Assembly: GCA_938008575.1 (NCBI GenBank)
Contig: CALLKB010000149.1
Location: 1 to 10,416 of the forward strand
Origin: an uncultured Cytophagaceae bacterium
GTDB lineage: Bacteria > Bacteroidota > Bacteroidia > Cytophagales > Spirosomataceae
Direction of reading: 5' to 3'
Length of the DNA: 10,416 nucleotides
Part shown: positions 1 through 6,153 of the stretch, in pieces
Layout: each line of letters starts with the position of its first letter
How positions within the stretch are numbered: the first letter of the stretch is position 1
Notes under the pieces: generated by a model
Databases searched by the model: none
The model's input: the letters and a program-made list of their open reading frames with translations, nothing else
What the model was told of the DNA's origin: nothing
Position numbers and translations under genes: made by a program

Positions 1-649
1 GCCCAATATCGTAATATTGCGCTGCTCCTGAAATAGAGTCGGTATCTAAATACCAACATTTCATAGAATTTTTTTGAACAAACCAAACTCGTCTATGGTG
101 AATAACAAGGTCGGTCAATAAACTGGTATCGACGCCGGTAATTGCATAAGGTGTAGAAACATCAGTGACGCTATACCATGTCGTGCCATTGTAAATTAAT
201 AAATTATCTTCTCCATTTACCGCAATTGTAAATGTGCCGCCGCTAGTTGCCATTTGACCAAAATGCCATCTTGCGTTAGTTAACCCTGTAACAACTGGAG
301 GGACAATATAGTCGCTTGCGTCCCATAAGGTTTCATCCCAAATTCCAATAAACGCTTCTTCAGTAACGTTGTATATATGACAATCGCCGTTATCGTTTGA
401 TGCGGCAAACATTTCAATTTGCCCTGATTGCCCGTTAAAAGTAATAAACGATTCTACATTGCCGACAACGTTATTAGACCAAAAGGTGTAGCCTTTGCGC
501 GATTGCAATTCAGTAGGCAGACAAAACCAGTTATCAATAATAACCGCCTCATTAGGGGACATTGAAGCTAACTGATTGACCGCGTTCCACCCACCAATTG
601 GCGCGGTAACAGTGACGGTGTTGGCTGTTTGGCGTTTAGGTCGTAACAT
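1..649 (-). CDS. Phage stabilisation / tail-hub-like protein, N-terminal part (runs off left edge)
   Basis: An open frame begins at an ATG (649-647) and stays open to the window edge, giving 216 residues of an unfinished protein. The N-terminus, about residues 13-45, has the pattern TAPIGGWNAVNQLA...EAVIIDNWFCLPTELQSRKGY. I recognise this as the opening of a family of large phage structural proteins encoded just after the head-tail adaptor in short-tailed and some siphovirus-like phages. These are often annotated as packaged-DNA stabilisation or hypothetical proteins. The repeating aromatic beta-strand pattern (TRP and TYR spaced through residues 57-216) suggests a beta-propeller-like fold, but that is inference. 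An AAGGTG Shine-Dalgarno sequence (654-659) overlaps the stop codon of the adaptor gene, leaving an 8-nt gap and implying translational coupling. The missing C-terminus prevents a firm name. Confidence 0.7.
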   Translation of the reverse strand, partial: MLRPKRQTANTVTVTAPIGGWNAVNQLASMSPNEAVIIDNWFCLPTELQSRKGYTFWSNNVVGNVESFITFNGQSGQIEMFAASNDNGDCHIYNVTEEAFIGIWDETLWDASDYIVPPVVTGLTNARWHFGQMATSGGTFTIAVNGEDNLLIYNGTTWYSVTDVSTPYAITGVDTSLLTDLVIHHRRVWFVQKNSMKCWYLDTDSISGAAQYYDIG

Positions 650-657
650 TTCACACC

Positions 658-1566
658 TTAAGACGTAGTGTTGCCATAACCCGTATCGGGTATATTGTTC
701 TGGGTGAGTAGTATATTTGGATAGCGTGGCGCGAGAGATAGCGTATCTGCGCCGCTCTCCGCTGCTTTCCATTTCTCCAGCTCACGAGTGTAATCCTGAA
801 GCACTGCGGTGGTGTCAAAGCCTTTAATCTCAAATAGCTTAAGCTTTGTACCTAGCACCATTACGCGGTCAGGAAATAGTGTTGTATCTGTATCAACCGT
901 TAAACGTGATTTAGATGTTCCATCAGCCGCTACAACCCATGCGTTAGAAACGTACTCAAAGCCCATTACTAGCACTGCGGTAGGCGCAGGCCAGATAGTG
1001 AACTTGTTGCCCATCATTCTAAAGCGCATACGAGGGCCTGTCGTGACATAGCTTGCTTTAAGCCATTGCCACTCTTGGGCATCTTTAGGGCCAATAATCG
1101 ACCATCGGTTTGATTTATTGTATTGAGTTTTGTCTACCATTCGCGCAAAGTCGCTAGGCATTGCATATTTAGCTTGGCTAAACGTAATGGTAATCCCTGT
1201 TGCAGTGGCAGTAGCAGGAATAGAAGTTGTAGCCGTTGTTGTACCAACAAAAATGACAAAAGTGTCTTGTGACAACCCCTCGCCAATAGCCATAAAATCA
1301 GTTGATAGCCCTGTTACTGACGACAAATTAGTGATAGTTGTCGAGCCTTCAGTGACATCACCCGTATATTGATAGTAAACCGTTTCAAAACGATACTCAG
1401 CCGCTAGAGCTTGCCAGTCACGCTCAGTGGATAGCGTGTCGCCTGTACGGTTCATCAGCGCTTGAATTTGAAGCACTTGAGGGTCTGTTGACGTCGCCAC
1501 TTGCGTGGGAACAGGCAAACCTATTTCTAAACAGACATCTTGAACATTTGTAAGTAGGTTTGCCAT
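658..1566 (-). CDS. Phage head-tail adaptor (gp4-like) with an inserted beta domain
   Basis: This 302-residue virion protein probably sits below the portal and joins the head to the tail. The helical N-terminal part (1-60, with ALMNRTGDTLSTERDW) and the later segments YAMPSDFARMVDKTQYNKSNRW (134-155), IIGPKDAQEWQWLKAS (157-172), RFRMMGNKFTIWPAP (181-195) and FPDRVMVLGTKLKLFEIKGF (231-250) are typical of adaptor proteins of P22/T7-like and related phages. Between residues about 68 and 130 lies a Thr/Ser-rich beta segment (GDVTEGSTTITNLSSVTGL...ATATGITITF). It resembles a small Ig-like module often found in phage tail proteins and looks like an insertion into the adaptor core. The start ATG (1566-1564) has an AAGGAA Shine-Dalgarno sequence at 1575-1580, inside the last two codons of the upstream gene. 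The gap to that gene is 5 nt. The role is inferred from family resemblance and gene order. Confidence 0.75.
   Translation of the reverse strand: MANLLTNVQDVCLEIGLPVPTQVATSTDPQVLQIQALMNRTGDTLSTERDWQALAAEYRFETVYYQYTGDVTEGSTTITNLSSVTGLSTDFMAIGEGLSQDTFVIFVGTTTATTSIPATATATGITITFSQAKYAMPSDFARMVDKTQYNKSNRWSIIGPKDAQEWQWLKASYVTTGPRMRFRMMGNKFTIWPAPTAVLVMGFEYVSNAWVVAADGTSKSRLTVDTDTTLFPDRVMVLGTKLKLFEIKGFDTTAVLQDYTRELEKWKAAESGADTLSLAPRYPNILLTQNNIPDTGYGNTTS
1177..1365 (-). other. Ig-like beta module inserted in the adaptor
   Basis: Codons for about residues 68-130 of the adaptor. The encoded segment has the pattern G-D-V-T-x-G-S-T-T-I-T-N-L-S-S, then GEGL, then ATATGITITF. This matches the general layout of a beta-rich module seen in phage tail and fibre proteins (GSTTVTGLSS...SGTGIP...ATATGTGVTLTF). 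The flanking parts, FETVY before and KYAMPSDF after, read as one continuous adaptor core if the segment is removed. Boundaries are by eye. Confidence 0.5.
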
Positions 1567-1571
1567 GCGTT

Positions 1572-2084
1572 TTATTCCTTAACGGTTCTAACTCTTTTGA
1601 CTTCAGGTGGTTGTGCTTCCATCAAAATTTTCATTTGCGCTTGAAGCTCTGCAATTTGGTCAGTTTGAGCTTTAATTAGCTCATCAGCGTCTATTTTACC
1701 ACGATTTAAAAAGGCTTGTGCTTTATTGCGAAGTTGTGTGCCGCCCATAATGCGAAGGAACGCACTGTCAGGCGCACCAGCAACTTGCTCAATATATCTA
1801 AAACCTTGGTAGGCTAGCTCAATGCGTAGTGACTCAGAAATCTCTGGCCATTCCTCCATTGGCGTACCTTTAATATCTTTTAAGCCTTTATATGCGTTCC
1901 ACTGACGTGAAAAACGAGCTTTGTGATTATCATCGGCAATTGTGTCAATCGCGAGCGATTTGTCGCCGGGTACATTGATTCGGATAAAGTCGTATTCTTG
2001 CCCATCGTGCGTTCCAATGTAGAAAGAAACGTCTAAGTAAGCATCGCCGCCGGTGTCGCCGACGTAAGAAATTTGTTCGCTCAT
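1572..2084 (-). CDS. Conserved phage structural-module protein of unknown function
   Basis: A 170-residue protein encoded between the decoration-like gene and the adaptor gene. The N-terminal part contains EYDFIRINVPGDKS (30-43) and KARFSRQWNAYKG (55-67). The middle reads GTPMEEWPEISESLRIELAYQGF, then YIEQVAGAPDSAFLRIMGGTQLRNKAQAFL (97-126). This is the layout of a known group of small phage proteins near the capsid genes, with a helix-hairpin-helix-like pattern (a helix, then 'VAGAPDSAFLRI-MGG', then a helix). The C-terminus (132-158) is rich in A, E, Q and L in a heptad-like pattern and probably forms a short coiled coil, ending in a basic tail. Start ATG at 2084-2082 with AGGA at 2091-2094, spacing 6 nt. 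Its function is not known; a capsid-associated or assembly role is inferred only from position. Confidence 0.65.
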   Translation of the reverse strand: MSEQISYVGDTGGDAYLDVSFYIGTHDGQEYDFIRINVPGDKSLAIDTIADDNHKARFSRQWNAYKGLKDIKGTPMEEWPEISESLRIELAYQGFRYIEQVAGAPDSAFLRIMGGTQLRNKAQAFLNRGKIDADELIKAQTDQIAELQAQMKILMEAQPPEVKRVRTVKE

Positions 2085-2102
2085 ATTTAATCCTAGAAAG
2101 TT

Positions 2103-2128
2103 GGCGGTAAGCCGTCTAGCTTACCGCC
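2103..2128 (-). other. 10-bp hairpin between phage genes
   Basis: A perfect inverted repeat, GGCGGTAAGC / GCTTACCGCC (2103-2112 and 2119-2128), with a 6-nt loop. It lies between the stop of the decoration-like gene and the Shine-Dalgarno of the next gene (minus strand). No T-run follows directly on the minus strand (AACTTTCT), so a full intrinsic terminator is unlikely. An attenuator, RNA-processing site or mRNA-stabilising stem is more plausible, as often placed after highly expressed capsid genes. Confidence 0.55.
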
Positions 2129-2135
2129 TTAAAAA

Positions 2136-2486
2136 TTATACTACTTGACCTTGATGGAATGGACGATTGATTTGAATCAACGCCAAACCTGAGCTAGGTG
2201 TACCTGTTGTGGTAGATACTTTAGCATTTAAGATTTGCTCACCGTTTACTTGAGCGTCATCAACACTGCCGGGTGTAGCTGCTAACGCATAAACGTCAGC
2301 GCCAACAGTCATCGCGTTAGGCGCTTTAACCGCCGCGATACCTTGAATCTGATACCAGCCGTATTGTGACGCTACGTTAGCTGACATTGCTACAGCAACT
2401 TGACCAACGCCACCAGTAGCAGGCGCCAAAGCGGTTGTTGCTAAGCCAAAGCCAGAATTAGCTCCCGTTGAACATAAACCTGTCAA
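2136..2486 (-). CDS. Phage head decoration-like protein, 5'-truncated at the junction
   Basis: This frame encodes about 116 residues ending in a genuine stop (2138-2136). The sequence is rich in Ala, Gly, Thr and Val and low in charge: VAVAMSANVASQYGWYQIQG, then AVKAPNAMTVGADVYALAATPGSVDDAQVNGEQILNAKV, then SSGLALIQI. This is the C-terminal half of a type of phage capsid-associated protein often encoded next to the major capsid protein (decoration or DUF2190-like); the exact family is uncertain. The only possible start is a TTG (2486-2484) directly after an in-frame TGA (2489-2487), with no Shine-Dalgarno, unlike its phage neighbours. I therefore read it as an interrupted gene whose true 5' end is missing because the phage DNA stops about here. 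Confidence 0.6.
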   Translation of the reverse strand: MTGLCSTGANSGFGLATTALAPATGGVGQVAVAMSANVASQYGWYQIQGIAAVKAPNAMTVGADVYALAATPGSVDDAQVNGEQILNAKVSTTTGTPSSGLALIQINRPFHQGQVV

Positions 2487-2489
2487 TCA
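2404..2489. other. Junction between phage and Bacteroidota DNA
   Basis: The breakpoint lies in this interval. It is bounded on the left by a TGA (2401-2403) in the ABC-F reading frame (+) and on the right by a TGA (2487-2489) in the phage decoration frame (-). Both flanking genes are cut at their 5' sides. No integrase, tRNA, direct repeat or transposase is visible. The exact base cannot be fixed without a reference for either side. Confidence 0.75.
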
Positions 2490-2688
2490 AAATACAGCAA
2501 AGGCTATTGAGAAGTTGGAGAATCAAATCATGGAATTGGAACAGGAAATTGAGCAGATTGAAAACGAGATGGCCAGCGTAGCTGCGGACTCAAAATTTGA
2601 TGAGCTTAAGGCTTTGGAAAGCAAACGCCATGCGGTGCAAGTGAAACTTGAAGAAACAACTGCCGAATGGGAGTTATTAATTGGCTAA
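2488..2688 (+). CDS. ABC-F family ATPase, C-terminal coiled-coil fragment
   Basis: An open frame without a start enters from the junction and ends at TAA 2686-2688. It encodes KAIEKLENQIMELEQEIEQIENEMA, then KFDELKALESKRHAVQVKLEETTAEWELL. This is a two-helix antiparallel coiled coil ending in the 'EEWExL' type tail, typical of the C-terminal domain of Uup-like ABC-F proteins in Bacteroidota. Such proteins are soluble twin-ATPase factors acting on the ribosome; the Uup C-terminal domain also binds DNA. No ATPase motif is present here because at least 500 residues are missing upstream. The residues just before (2464-2487, reading PVEHKPVNQ) could be either the natural Pro/Lys linker or antisense phage sequence. 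The stop is 1 nt before the plug gene ATG, so the two were probably co-transcribed. Confidence 0.65.
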   Translation, partial: QNTAKAIEKLENQIMELEQEIEQIENEMASVAADSKFDELKALESKRHAVQVKLEETTAEWELLIG

Positions 2689-2689
2689 T

Positions 2690-3922
2690 ATGCGAAGCGC
2701 CCTATTCATCGTTTTATTGATTTCATTCCAATTAACTGCAATAGGGCAATTACAAAATCGAATTGTTGATCCGAAAATTAAGAGTGTTTATCTAAGTCAG
2801 TTAGTTCCGCATGAGCTCATTCAGGCACAGCCGAGTTTTGACATTAGCGCTCAAGGGAATTATTTATTGCTGGATGACTTATCCCTGCAGAATCGTAATT
2901 CGCTCTATTTGCGTGTGATTCATTGCCAGTCGGACTGGACGGCTTCACCCCTTTCAGACATCGAGTTTCTTCAGGATTTCAATGATATCCCAGTCCGTGA
3001 TTCACAAGCTTCCATGGGTACCAAAGTACCTTATCGGCATTATCAAATAGCCTTACCACGTGTAAAGCTGGCAGGAAATTATGTAGTCATGTTATATAAT
3101 CGAGCCAAAAGGGATACGATCCTCACGCAGCGCTTTTGTGTATATTCACAGGAATTGACCGTTGCTACCCAAGTTCGATTTGGTCGGAGCAATGCATTAC
3201 GCAGTACACATCAAAACCTAGACATAAAACTAAAATACCCAAACGGACTCATGCTAAATGCGGCGGAGGATCTAAAAATCTATGTAAAGCAAAATGAAAT
3301 CATTCAAAATCAACTGCCGAAAATGCCAACAGGAATCATTAATCCGATGGAACAGAGCATTAGTTTCCCAACCTATGAAAACGAGCAAGCCATCGCTGGA
3401 GGAAACGAATATCGATTAGTTGACCTTCGAAGTACGCAACAAAAATTAAGTTTCATCGATTATTGGGATGTTAAGGAAAACGAAACGCGTTTATATACCC
3501 AATTAGAAAACCCACAAGGGAACTATGCGTATGTACAGCGAAATGACAGCAATGGCGCATATGTAATTGAAAACTATGAAAATTCAAGCAATCCCCTTTA
3601 TGCGGATTATGTTACTTGCACTTTTCGCTTAAAAGCATCTAAAGAATCGGAACCGATCTATGTTTGTGGGGCATTCAATCAGTTTCAGAAAACTGCTGAA
3701 AATGAAATGCATTACAATGAAAGCGCAGGGATTTATGAGGCCATTATTCAATTGAAACAAGGAATTTACAATTACCGATTTGAAACAAAAAACCCTTCCA
3801 ATTACTTAGAAGGGAATTATGCTCAAACCGAAAATAGTTATGAAATCTTTGTATACCTACGTAAACCAGGTAAGCGATACGATGAATTAATCGGGTATCA
3901 AAGAGTCAACTCGATCAATTAA
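2690..3922 (+). CDS. Type IX secretion system plug protein (DUF5103)
   Basis: A 410-residue predicted periplasmic protein. I take the ATG at 2690 as start; an in-frame TTG at 2681 lies inside the ABC-F gene. Residues 1-20 (MRSALFIVLLISFQLTAIGQ) are a signal peptide. The DUF5103 pattern follows: SLYLRVIHCQSDW (71-83), then YRHYQIALPRVKLAGNYVVMLYN (115-137), RFCVY (148-152), then EYRLVDLRS (240-248), PIYVCGAFNQFQ (322-333) and the conserved end EGNYAQTENSYEIFVYLR...YDELIGYQRVNS. In Flavobacterium johnsoniae this protein binds the SprA translocon from the periplasmic side and closes its pore when no substrate occupies it (established). The length is normal for the family and no defect is seen. 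The end overlaps ychF by 4 nt (TTAA serves both stops). It follows the ABC-F gene by 1 nt and has no promoter of its own that I can see. Confidence 0.88.
   Translation: MRSALFIVLLISFQLTAIGQLQNRIVDPKIKSVYLSQLVPHELIQAQPSFDISAQGNYLLLDDLSLQNRNSLYLRVIHCQSDWTASPLSDIEFLQDFNDIPVRDSQASMGTKVPYRHYQIALPRVKLAGNYVVMLYNRAKRDTILTQRFCVYSQELTVATQVRFGRSNALRSTHQNLDIKLKYPNGLMLNAAEDLKIYVKQNEIIQNQLPKMPTGIINPMEQSISFPTYENEQAIAGGNEYRLVDLRSTQQKLSFIDYWDVKENETRLYTQLENPQGNYAYVQRNDSNGAYVIENYENSSNPLYADYVTCTFRLKASKESEPIYVCGAFNQFQKTAENEMHYNESAGIYEAIIQLKQGIYNYRFETKNPSNYLEGNYAQTENSYEIFVYLRKPGKRYDELIGYQRVNSIN
3787..3814 (-). terminator. Probable ychF terminator inside the plug coding sequence
   Basis: On the minus strand an inverted repeat CCCTTC/GAAGGG (3809-3814 with 3793-3798, loop about 10 nt, two extra A-T pairs possible after a mismatch) is followed by six T (3792-3787). 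It lies about 105-130 nt past the ychF stop, within codons for plug residues around 366-375. The stem is short, so strength is uncertain. Confidence 0.5.
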
Positions 3923-5022
3923 ACGTTGAATCTAAAGTGCATGATGTCACCATCATGAACGATGTAATCTTTTCCTTCAACACTTAGCTTACCTGCTTCT
4001 TTGCAAGCCGCTTCACTTTTATAGGTTTGGTAGTCGGCAAATTTAATCACCTCCGCCCGGATAAATCCACGCTCAAAGTCGGTATGAATCACACCAGCCG
4101 CTTGCGGAGCTTTCCAACCCTTTTGAATTGTCCAAGCACGAACTTCTTGAACACCTGCCGTAAAGTAGGTAATCAAATTAAGCAAAGCATAAGAACTACG
4201 AATCAATTTGCTTAAACCTGATTCCGTTAAACCGTATTCATCTAGAAACATTTGACGCTCCTCTACATCTTCAATTTCAGAAATTTGGGCTTCTAATGCT
4301 GCACATACAACGATAACTTCTGCTTGCTCCGCTGCTACATTTGCACGTAATGCATCTACAAATTCATTACCTCCTTTCGTCAAAGAAGCCTCATCCACAT
4401 TGGCAACGTAGATTACGGGCTTGTCTGTCAACAAACATAAATCGCCAACTGCAACCTCACGTAAATCTGCATCCATCACAACGGTACGTGCCGATTTTCC
4501 TTCTTCCAGTGTTGCTTTAAACTGTTGCAAAGCGGCAAACTCTTGTTTTGCTTTGGCGTCACCATTTTTTGCAGCACGTTCAGTTTTTTGAATTTTCTTA
4601 TCGATTGATTCCAAATCTTTCAATTGCAATTCCATGTCGATAATTTCCTTATCTGAAATTGGATTCACGCGGCCTTCTACGTGAATGATGTTTTCATCCT
4701 CGAAACAACGAACTACGTGAATGATTGCATCCACTTCACGAATATTCGCAAGGAACTTATTGCCAAGTCCTGCACCTTGAGAAGCACCTTTCACCAAACC
4801 AGCGATATCTGTAAATTCAATCACGGTTGGTAAAATACGATTTGGCTTAACGAATTCAGCTAATACATTTAATCGGTCATCTGGAACCGTAACGATACCC
4901 ACATTAGGCTCGATCGTACAGAACGGGTAGTTGGCCGCTTCAGCTTTGTTCGAAGATATTGCACTAAATAAAGTTGATTTTCCTACGTTAGGTAAGCCAA
5001 CAATTCCACAAGTTAATCCCAT
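3919..5022 (-). CDS. ychF: Redox-regulated ATPase YchF (Obg family)
   Basis: A 367-residue, full-length member of the universally conserved YchF/OLA1 family of P-loop ATPases. It binds ribosomes and takes part in translation control and oxidative-stress response (established for E. coli and human homologues). Seen here: G1 loop GLPNVGKST (9-17), the NYPFCTIEPNVG switch region (31-42), DIAGLVKGASQGAGLGNKFL (72-91), and a NVDE motif (208-211) where GTPases have NKxD; this change is what makes YchF prefer ATP. A coiled-coil arm lies at about 130-175. The C-terminal TGS domain (about 281-364) ends in DGDIMHFRFNV. The start ATG (5022-5020) has no Shine-Dalgarno; a -7 promoter element lies 20 nt upstream. 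It is not co-transcribed with the PUR gene upstream because a terminator separates them. The 3' end overlaps the plug gene by 4 nt. Confidence 0.97.
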   Translation of the reverse strand: MGLTCGIVGLPNVGKSTLFSAISSNKAEAANYPFCTIEPNVGIVTVPDDRLNVLAEFVKPNRILPTVIEFTDIAGLVKGASQGAGLGNKFLANIREVDAIIHVVRCFEDENIIHVEGRVNPISDKEIIDMELQLKDLESIDKKIQKTERAAKNGDAKAKQEFAALQQFKATLEEGKSARTVVMDADLREVAVGDLCLLTDKPVIYVANVDEASLTKGGNEFVDALRANVAAEQAEVIVVCAALEAQISEIEDVEERQMFLDEYGLTESGLSKLIRSSYALLNLITYFTAGVQEVRAWTIQKGWKAPQAAGVIHTDFERGFIRAEVIKFADYQTYKSEAACKEAGKLSVEGKDYIVHDGDIMHFRFNV

Positions 5023-5041
5023 ATATAAATTTAATAAGCTG

Positions 5042-5049
5042 CAAAAATA
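5042..5049 (-). promoter_or_regulatory. -7 element of ychF promoter
   Basis: Reads TATTTTTG on the minus strand, a full match to the Bacteroidota -7 consensus TAnnTTTG, and ends about 20 nt before the ychF ATG. No clear -33 TTTG element was found at the usual spacing. Confidence 0.6.
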
Positions 5050-5063
5050 CGGCTAAAAATGAA

Positions 5064-5091
5064 AAAAGCCTCCGATTTCTCAGAGGCTTTT
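5064..5091 (-). terminator. Intrinsic terminator of the PUR (DUF3276) gene
   Basis: Perfect 9-bp inverted repeat AAAAGCCTC (5064-5072) / GAGGCTTTT (5083-5091) with a 10-nt loop. On the minus strand the stem is followed by a run of six T (5067-5062), some of which form the base of the stem. It is 19 nt past the stop of the PUR gene and just before the ychF promoter, so it separates the two transcription units. On the plus strand it also ends in TTTT and could act both ways. Confidence 0.8.
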
Positions 5092-5109
5092 CAAAAATAA
5101 TCGAATATC

Positions 5110-5451
5110 TTATTCCCACTTCAGGTCAGTCCCTCCAAATTCGTCTTCGTCGCGATTAAACTGAGTAAAATCCACATCGGGCATCAATTCGGTTTTCACA
5201 TGATTAACAGCTTCATTAAGGCCTTCTACAAATTTGTCAAAGTCTTCTTTATATAGGAACATTTTATGTTTTTCATAAACAAAACCATCTTCTTTTTGGT
5301 GCCGACGGCTTTCTGTGATTGTTATGTAATAATCTTGTGAACGGGTAGATTTTACATCGAAAAAATAAGTTCTTTTACCTGCACGGATTCGTTTTGAAAA
5401 CAATTCTTCTCTATCTCTTTCTTCCACTGTAAATGTAATTTGGTTTGACAA
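5110..5451 (-). CDS. PUR family DNA/RNA-binding protein (DUF3276)
   Basis: A 113-residue protein with one PUR repeat, about residues 14-85: ELFSKRIRAGKRTYFFDVKSTRSQDYYITITESRR, then FVYEKHKMFLYKEDFDKFVEGLNEAV. This is the DUF3276 family common in Bacteroidota. A related single-repeat PUR protein in Borrelia (BpuR) is a dimer that binds nucleic acids and represses genes; the role in Bacteroidota is not well defined. The C-terminal tail (91-113) is acidic. The start is unusual: no ATG exists in frame before residue 64 (in KHKMFLY). The frame is closed by a stop four codons upstream of the TTG at 5451-5449, so TTG (or the ATT three codons upstream) must be used. A TATCTTTG -7 element sits upstream and a strong terminator downstream, so it is probably a single-gene transcript. 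Confidence 0.9.
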   Translation of the reverse strand: MSNQITFTVEERDREELFSKRIRAGKRTYFFDVKSTRSQDYYITITESRRHQKEDGFVYEKHKMFLYKEDFDKFVEGLNEAVNHVKTELMPDVDFTQFNRDEDEFGGTDLKWE

Positions 5452-5482
5452 TGTGTAAATCTACTATTATTTCTTATTCACT

Positions 5483-5490
5483 CAAAGATA
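5483..5490 (-). promoter_or_regulatory. -7 element of the PUR gene promoter
   Basis: TATCTTTG on the minus strand, an exact TAnnTTTG match, about 31 nt before the TTG start. It lies in the 147-nt divergent gap (5452-5598) shared with the RlpA-like gene. A -33 element was not convincing. Confidence 0.6.
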
Positions 5491-5568
5491 TTGAATGCTT
5501 TTTCAGTCCTTACAGCAAGAATTTATTGCATTATTTTAACAATATTTTTAATTCCCACAATAAAAGTC

Positions 5569-5576
5569 AAACTTTG
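5569..5576 (+). promoter_or_regulatory. Possible -7 element of the RlpA-like gene
   Basis: AAACTTTG, one mismatch from TAnnTTTG, 22 nt before the ATG of the RlpA-like gene. It is the best candidate in this gap on the plus strand but is unsupported by a -33 box. Confidence 0.3.
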
Positions 5577-5598
5577 AATTGAATTTAGTTGAACACGC

Positions 5599-6153
5599 AT
5601 GCGTACAATCCTAGTAATAATCCTTTTATTTGCCTCCTTGAGCTCTTTTCGTGGGTTTACTCAGGAACTTGGTGATGAAAGCTATGGCATCGCATCTTTC
5701 TATTCAAAATCCTTTTATAATAAGCGAACTGCCAACCAAGAATTATTACGCAAAACAGAATATACGGCTGCTCACCGCTTGTTTCCATTTAATACCCTAG
5801 TTGAGGTAACAAACATCTACAATAAAAAAAGTGTGGTTGTTCGTATTAATGATCGGGGGCCCTATAAACGAGGACGTATCATTGATTTAACAGAAGCGGC
5901 AGCTAAGAAAATCAATCTTCGAAAAGTAGGTTTAGCCAAAGTGAAGATTAAAATCATTGGGTTTGAAAATGAGCTGATGCTTATCCCCTACCATCAATTA
6001 GAATTAGAGACGACTCCTAAGTTCAGCAAAAAATTCTATCAAAAGACACGACTCAAATACAAGAAAAAATACCGCTACAAAAAGCGAATTAGAAATAAAC
6101 GCTATTTGAAAAAAGGTAAAAAGCCTAAAAGTAAAATGAAAATTCAGCGCTAA
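5599..6153 (+). CDS. RlpA-like septal/cell-wall lytic protein with a polybasic tail
   Basis: A 184-residue exported protein. Residues 1-21 form a signal peptide (MRTILVIILLFASLSSFRGFTQ) without a clear lipobox cysteine. Residues 29-120 are a double-psi beta-barrel of the RlpA family: YGIASFYSKSFYNKRTANQE, YTAAHRLFPFNTLVEVTN, VVVRINDRGPYKRGRIIDLTEAAA. In Pseudomonas aeruginosa RlpA is a lytic transglycosylase acting on stem-peptide-free glycan, with essential His and Asp residues in the AAH and NDRG motifs. These are present here as H59 and D85, at the same 26-residue spacing. There is no SPOR domain. Instead residues 141-184 hold 24 Lys/Arg and no acidic residue. The stop (6151-6153) directly abuts the stop of the convergent thioredoxin-fold gene. 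Enzyme activity is inferred, not shown. Confidence 0.85.
   Translation: MRTILVIILLFASLSSFRGFTQELGDESYGIASFYSKSFYNKRTANQELLRKTEYTAAHRLFPFNTLVEVTNIYNKKSVVVRINDRGPYKRGRIIDLTEAAAKKINLRKVGLAKVKIKIIGFENELMLIPYHQLELETTPKFSKKFYQKTRLKYKKKYRYKKRIRNKRYLKKGKKPKSKMKIQR

Noticed and set aside
809..1372. Plus-strand open frames opposite the adaptor gene (809-1051, 1130-1372)
   Set aside because: They lack recognisable motifs and run antisense to a well-supported gene with a good Shine-Dalgarno; they are shadows of it.
1..2486. Integrated prophage with its attachment site at about 2,486
   Set aside because: No integrase, excisionase, tRNA or direct repeat is visible, and the boundary falls within the capsid module. 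A chimera fits better, although a decayed prophage is not fully excluded.
2681..2689. TTG at 2681 as the start of the plug gene
   Set aside because: It adds only three residues before a good signal peptide and lies within the ABC-F stop region; ATG at 2690 is the natural start.
3940..3957. Inverted repeat CATGATG/CATCATG after the plug gene as a terminator
   Set aside because: The stem is AT-rich with a 4-nt loop and no T-run follows on either strand. It lies in ychF codons for VHDGDIMH, where the repeat can arise from coding sequence.
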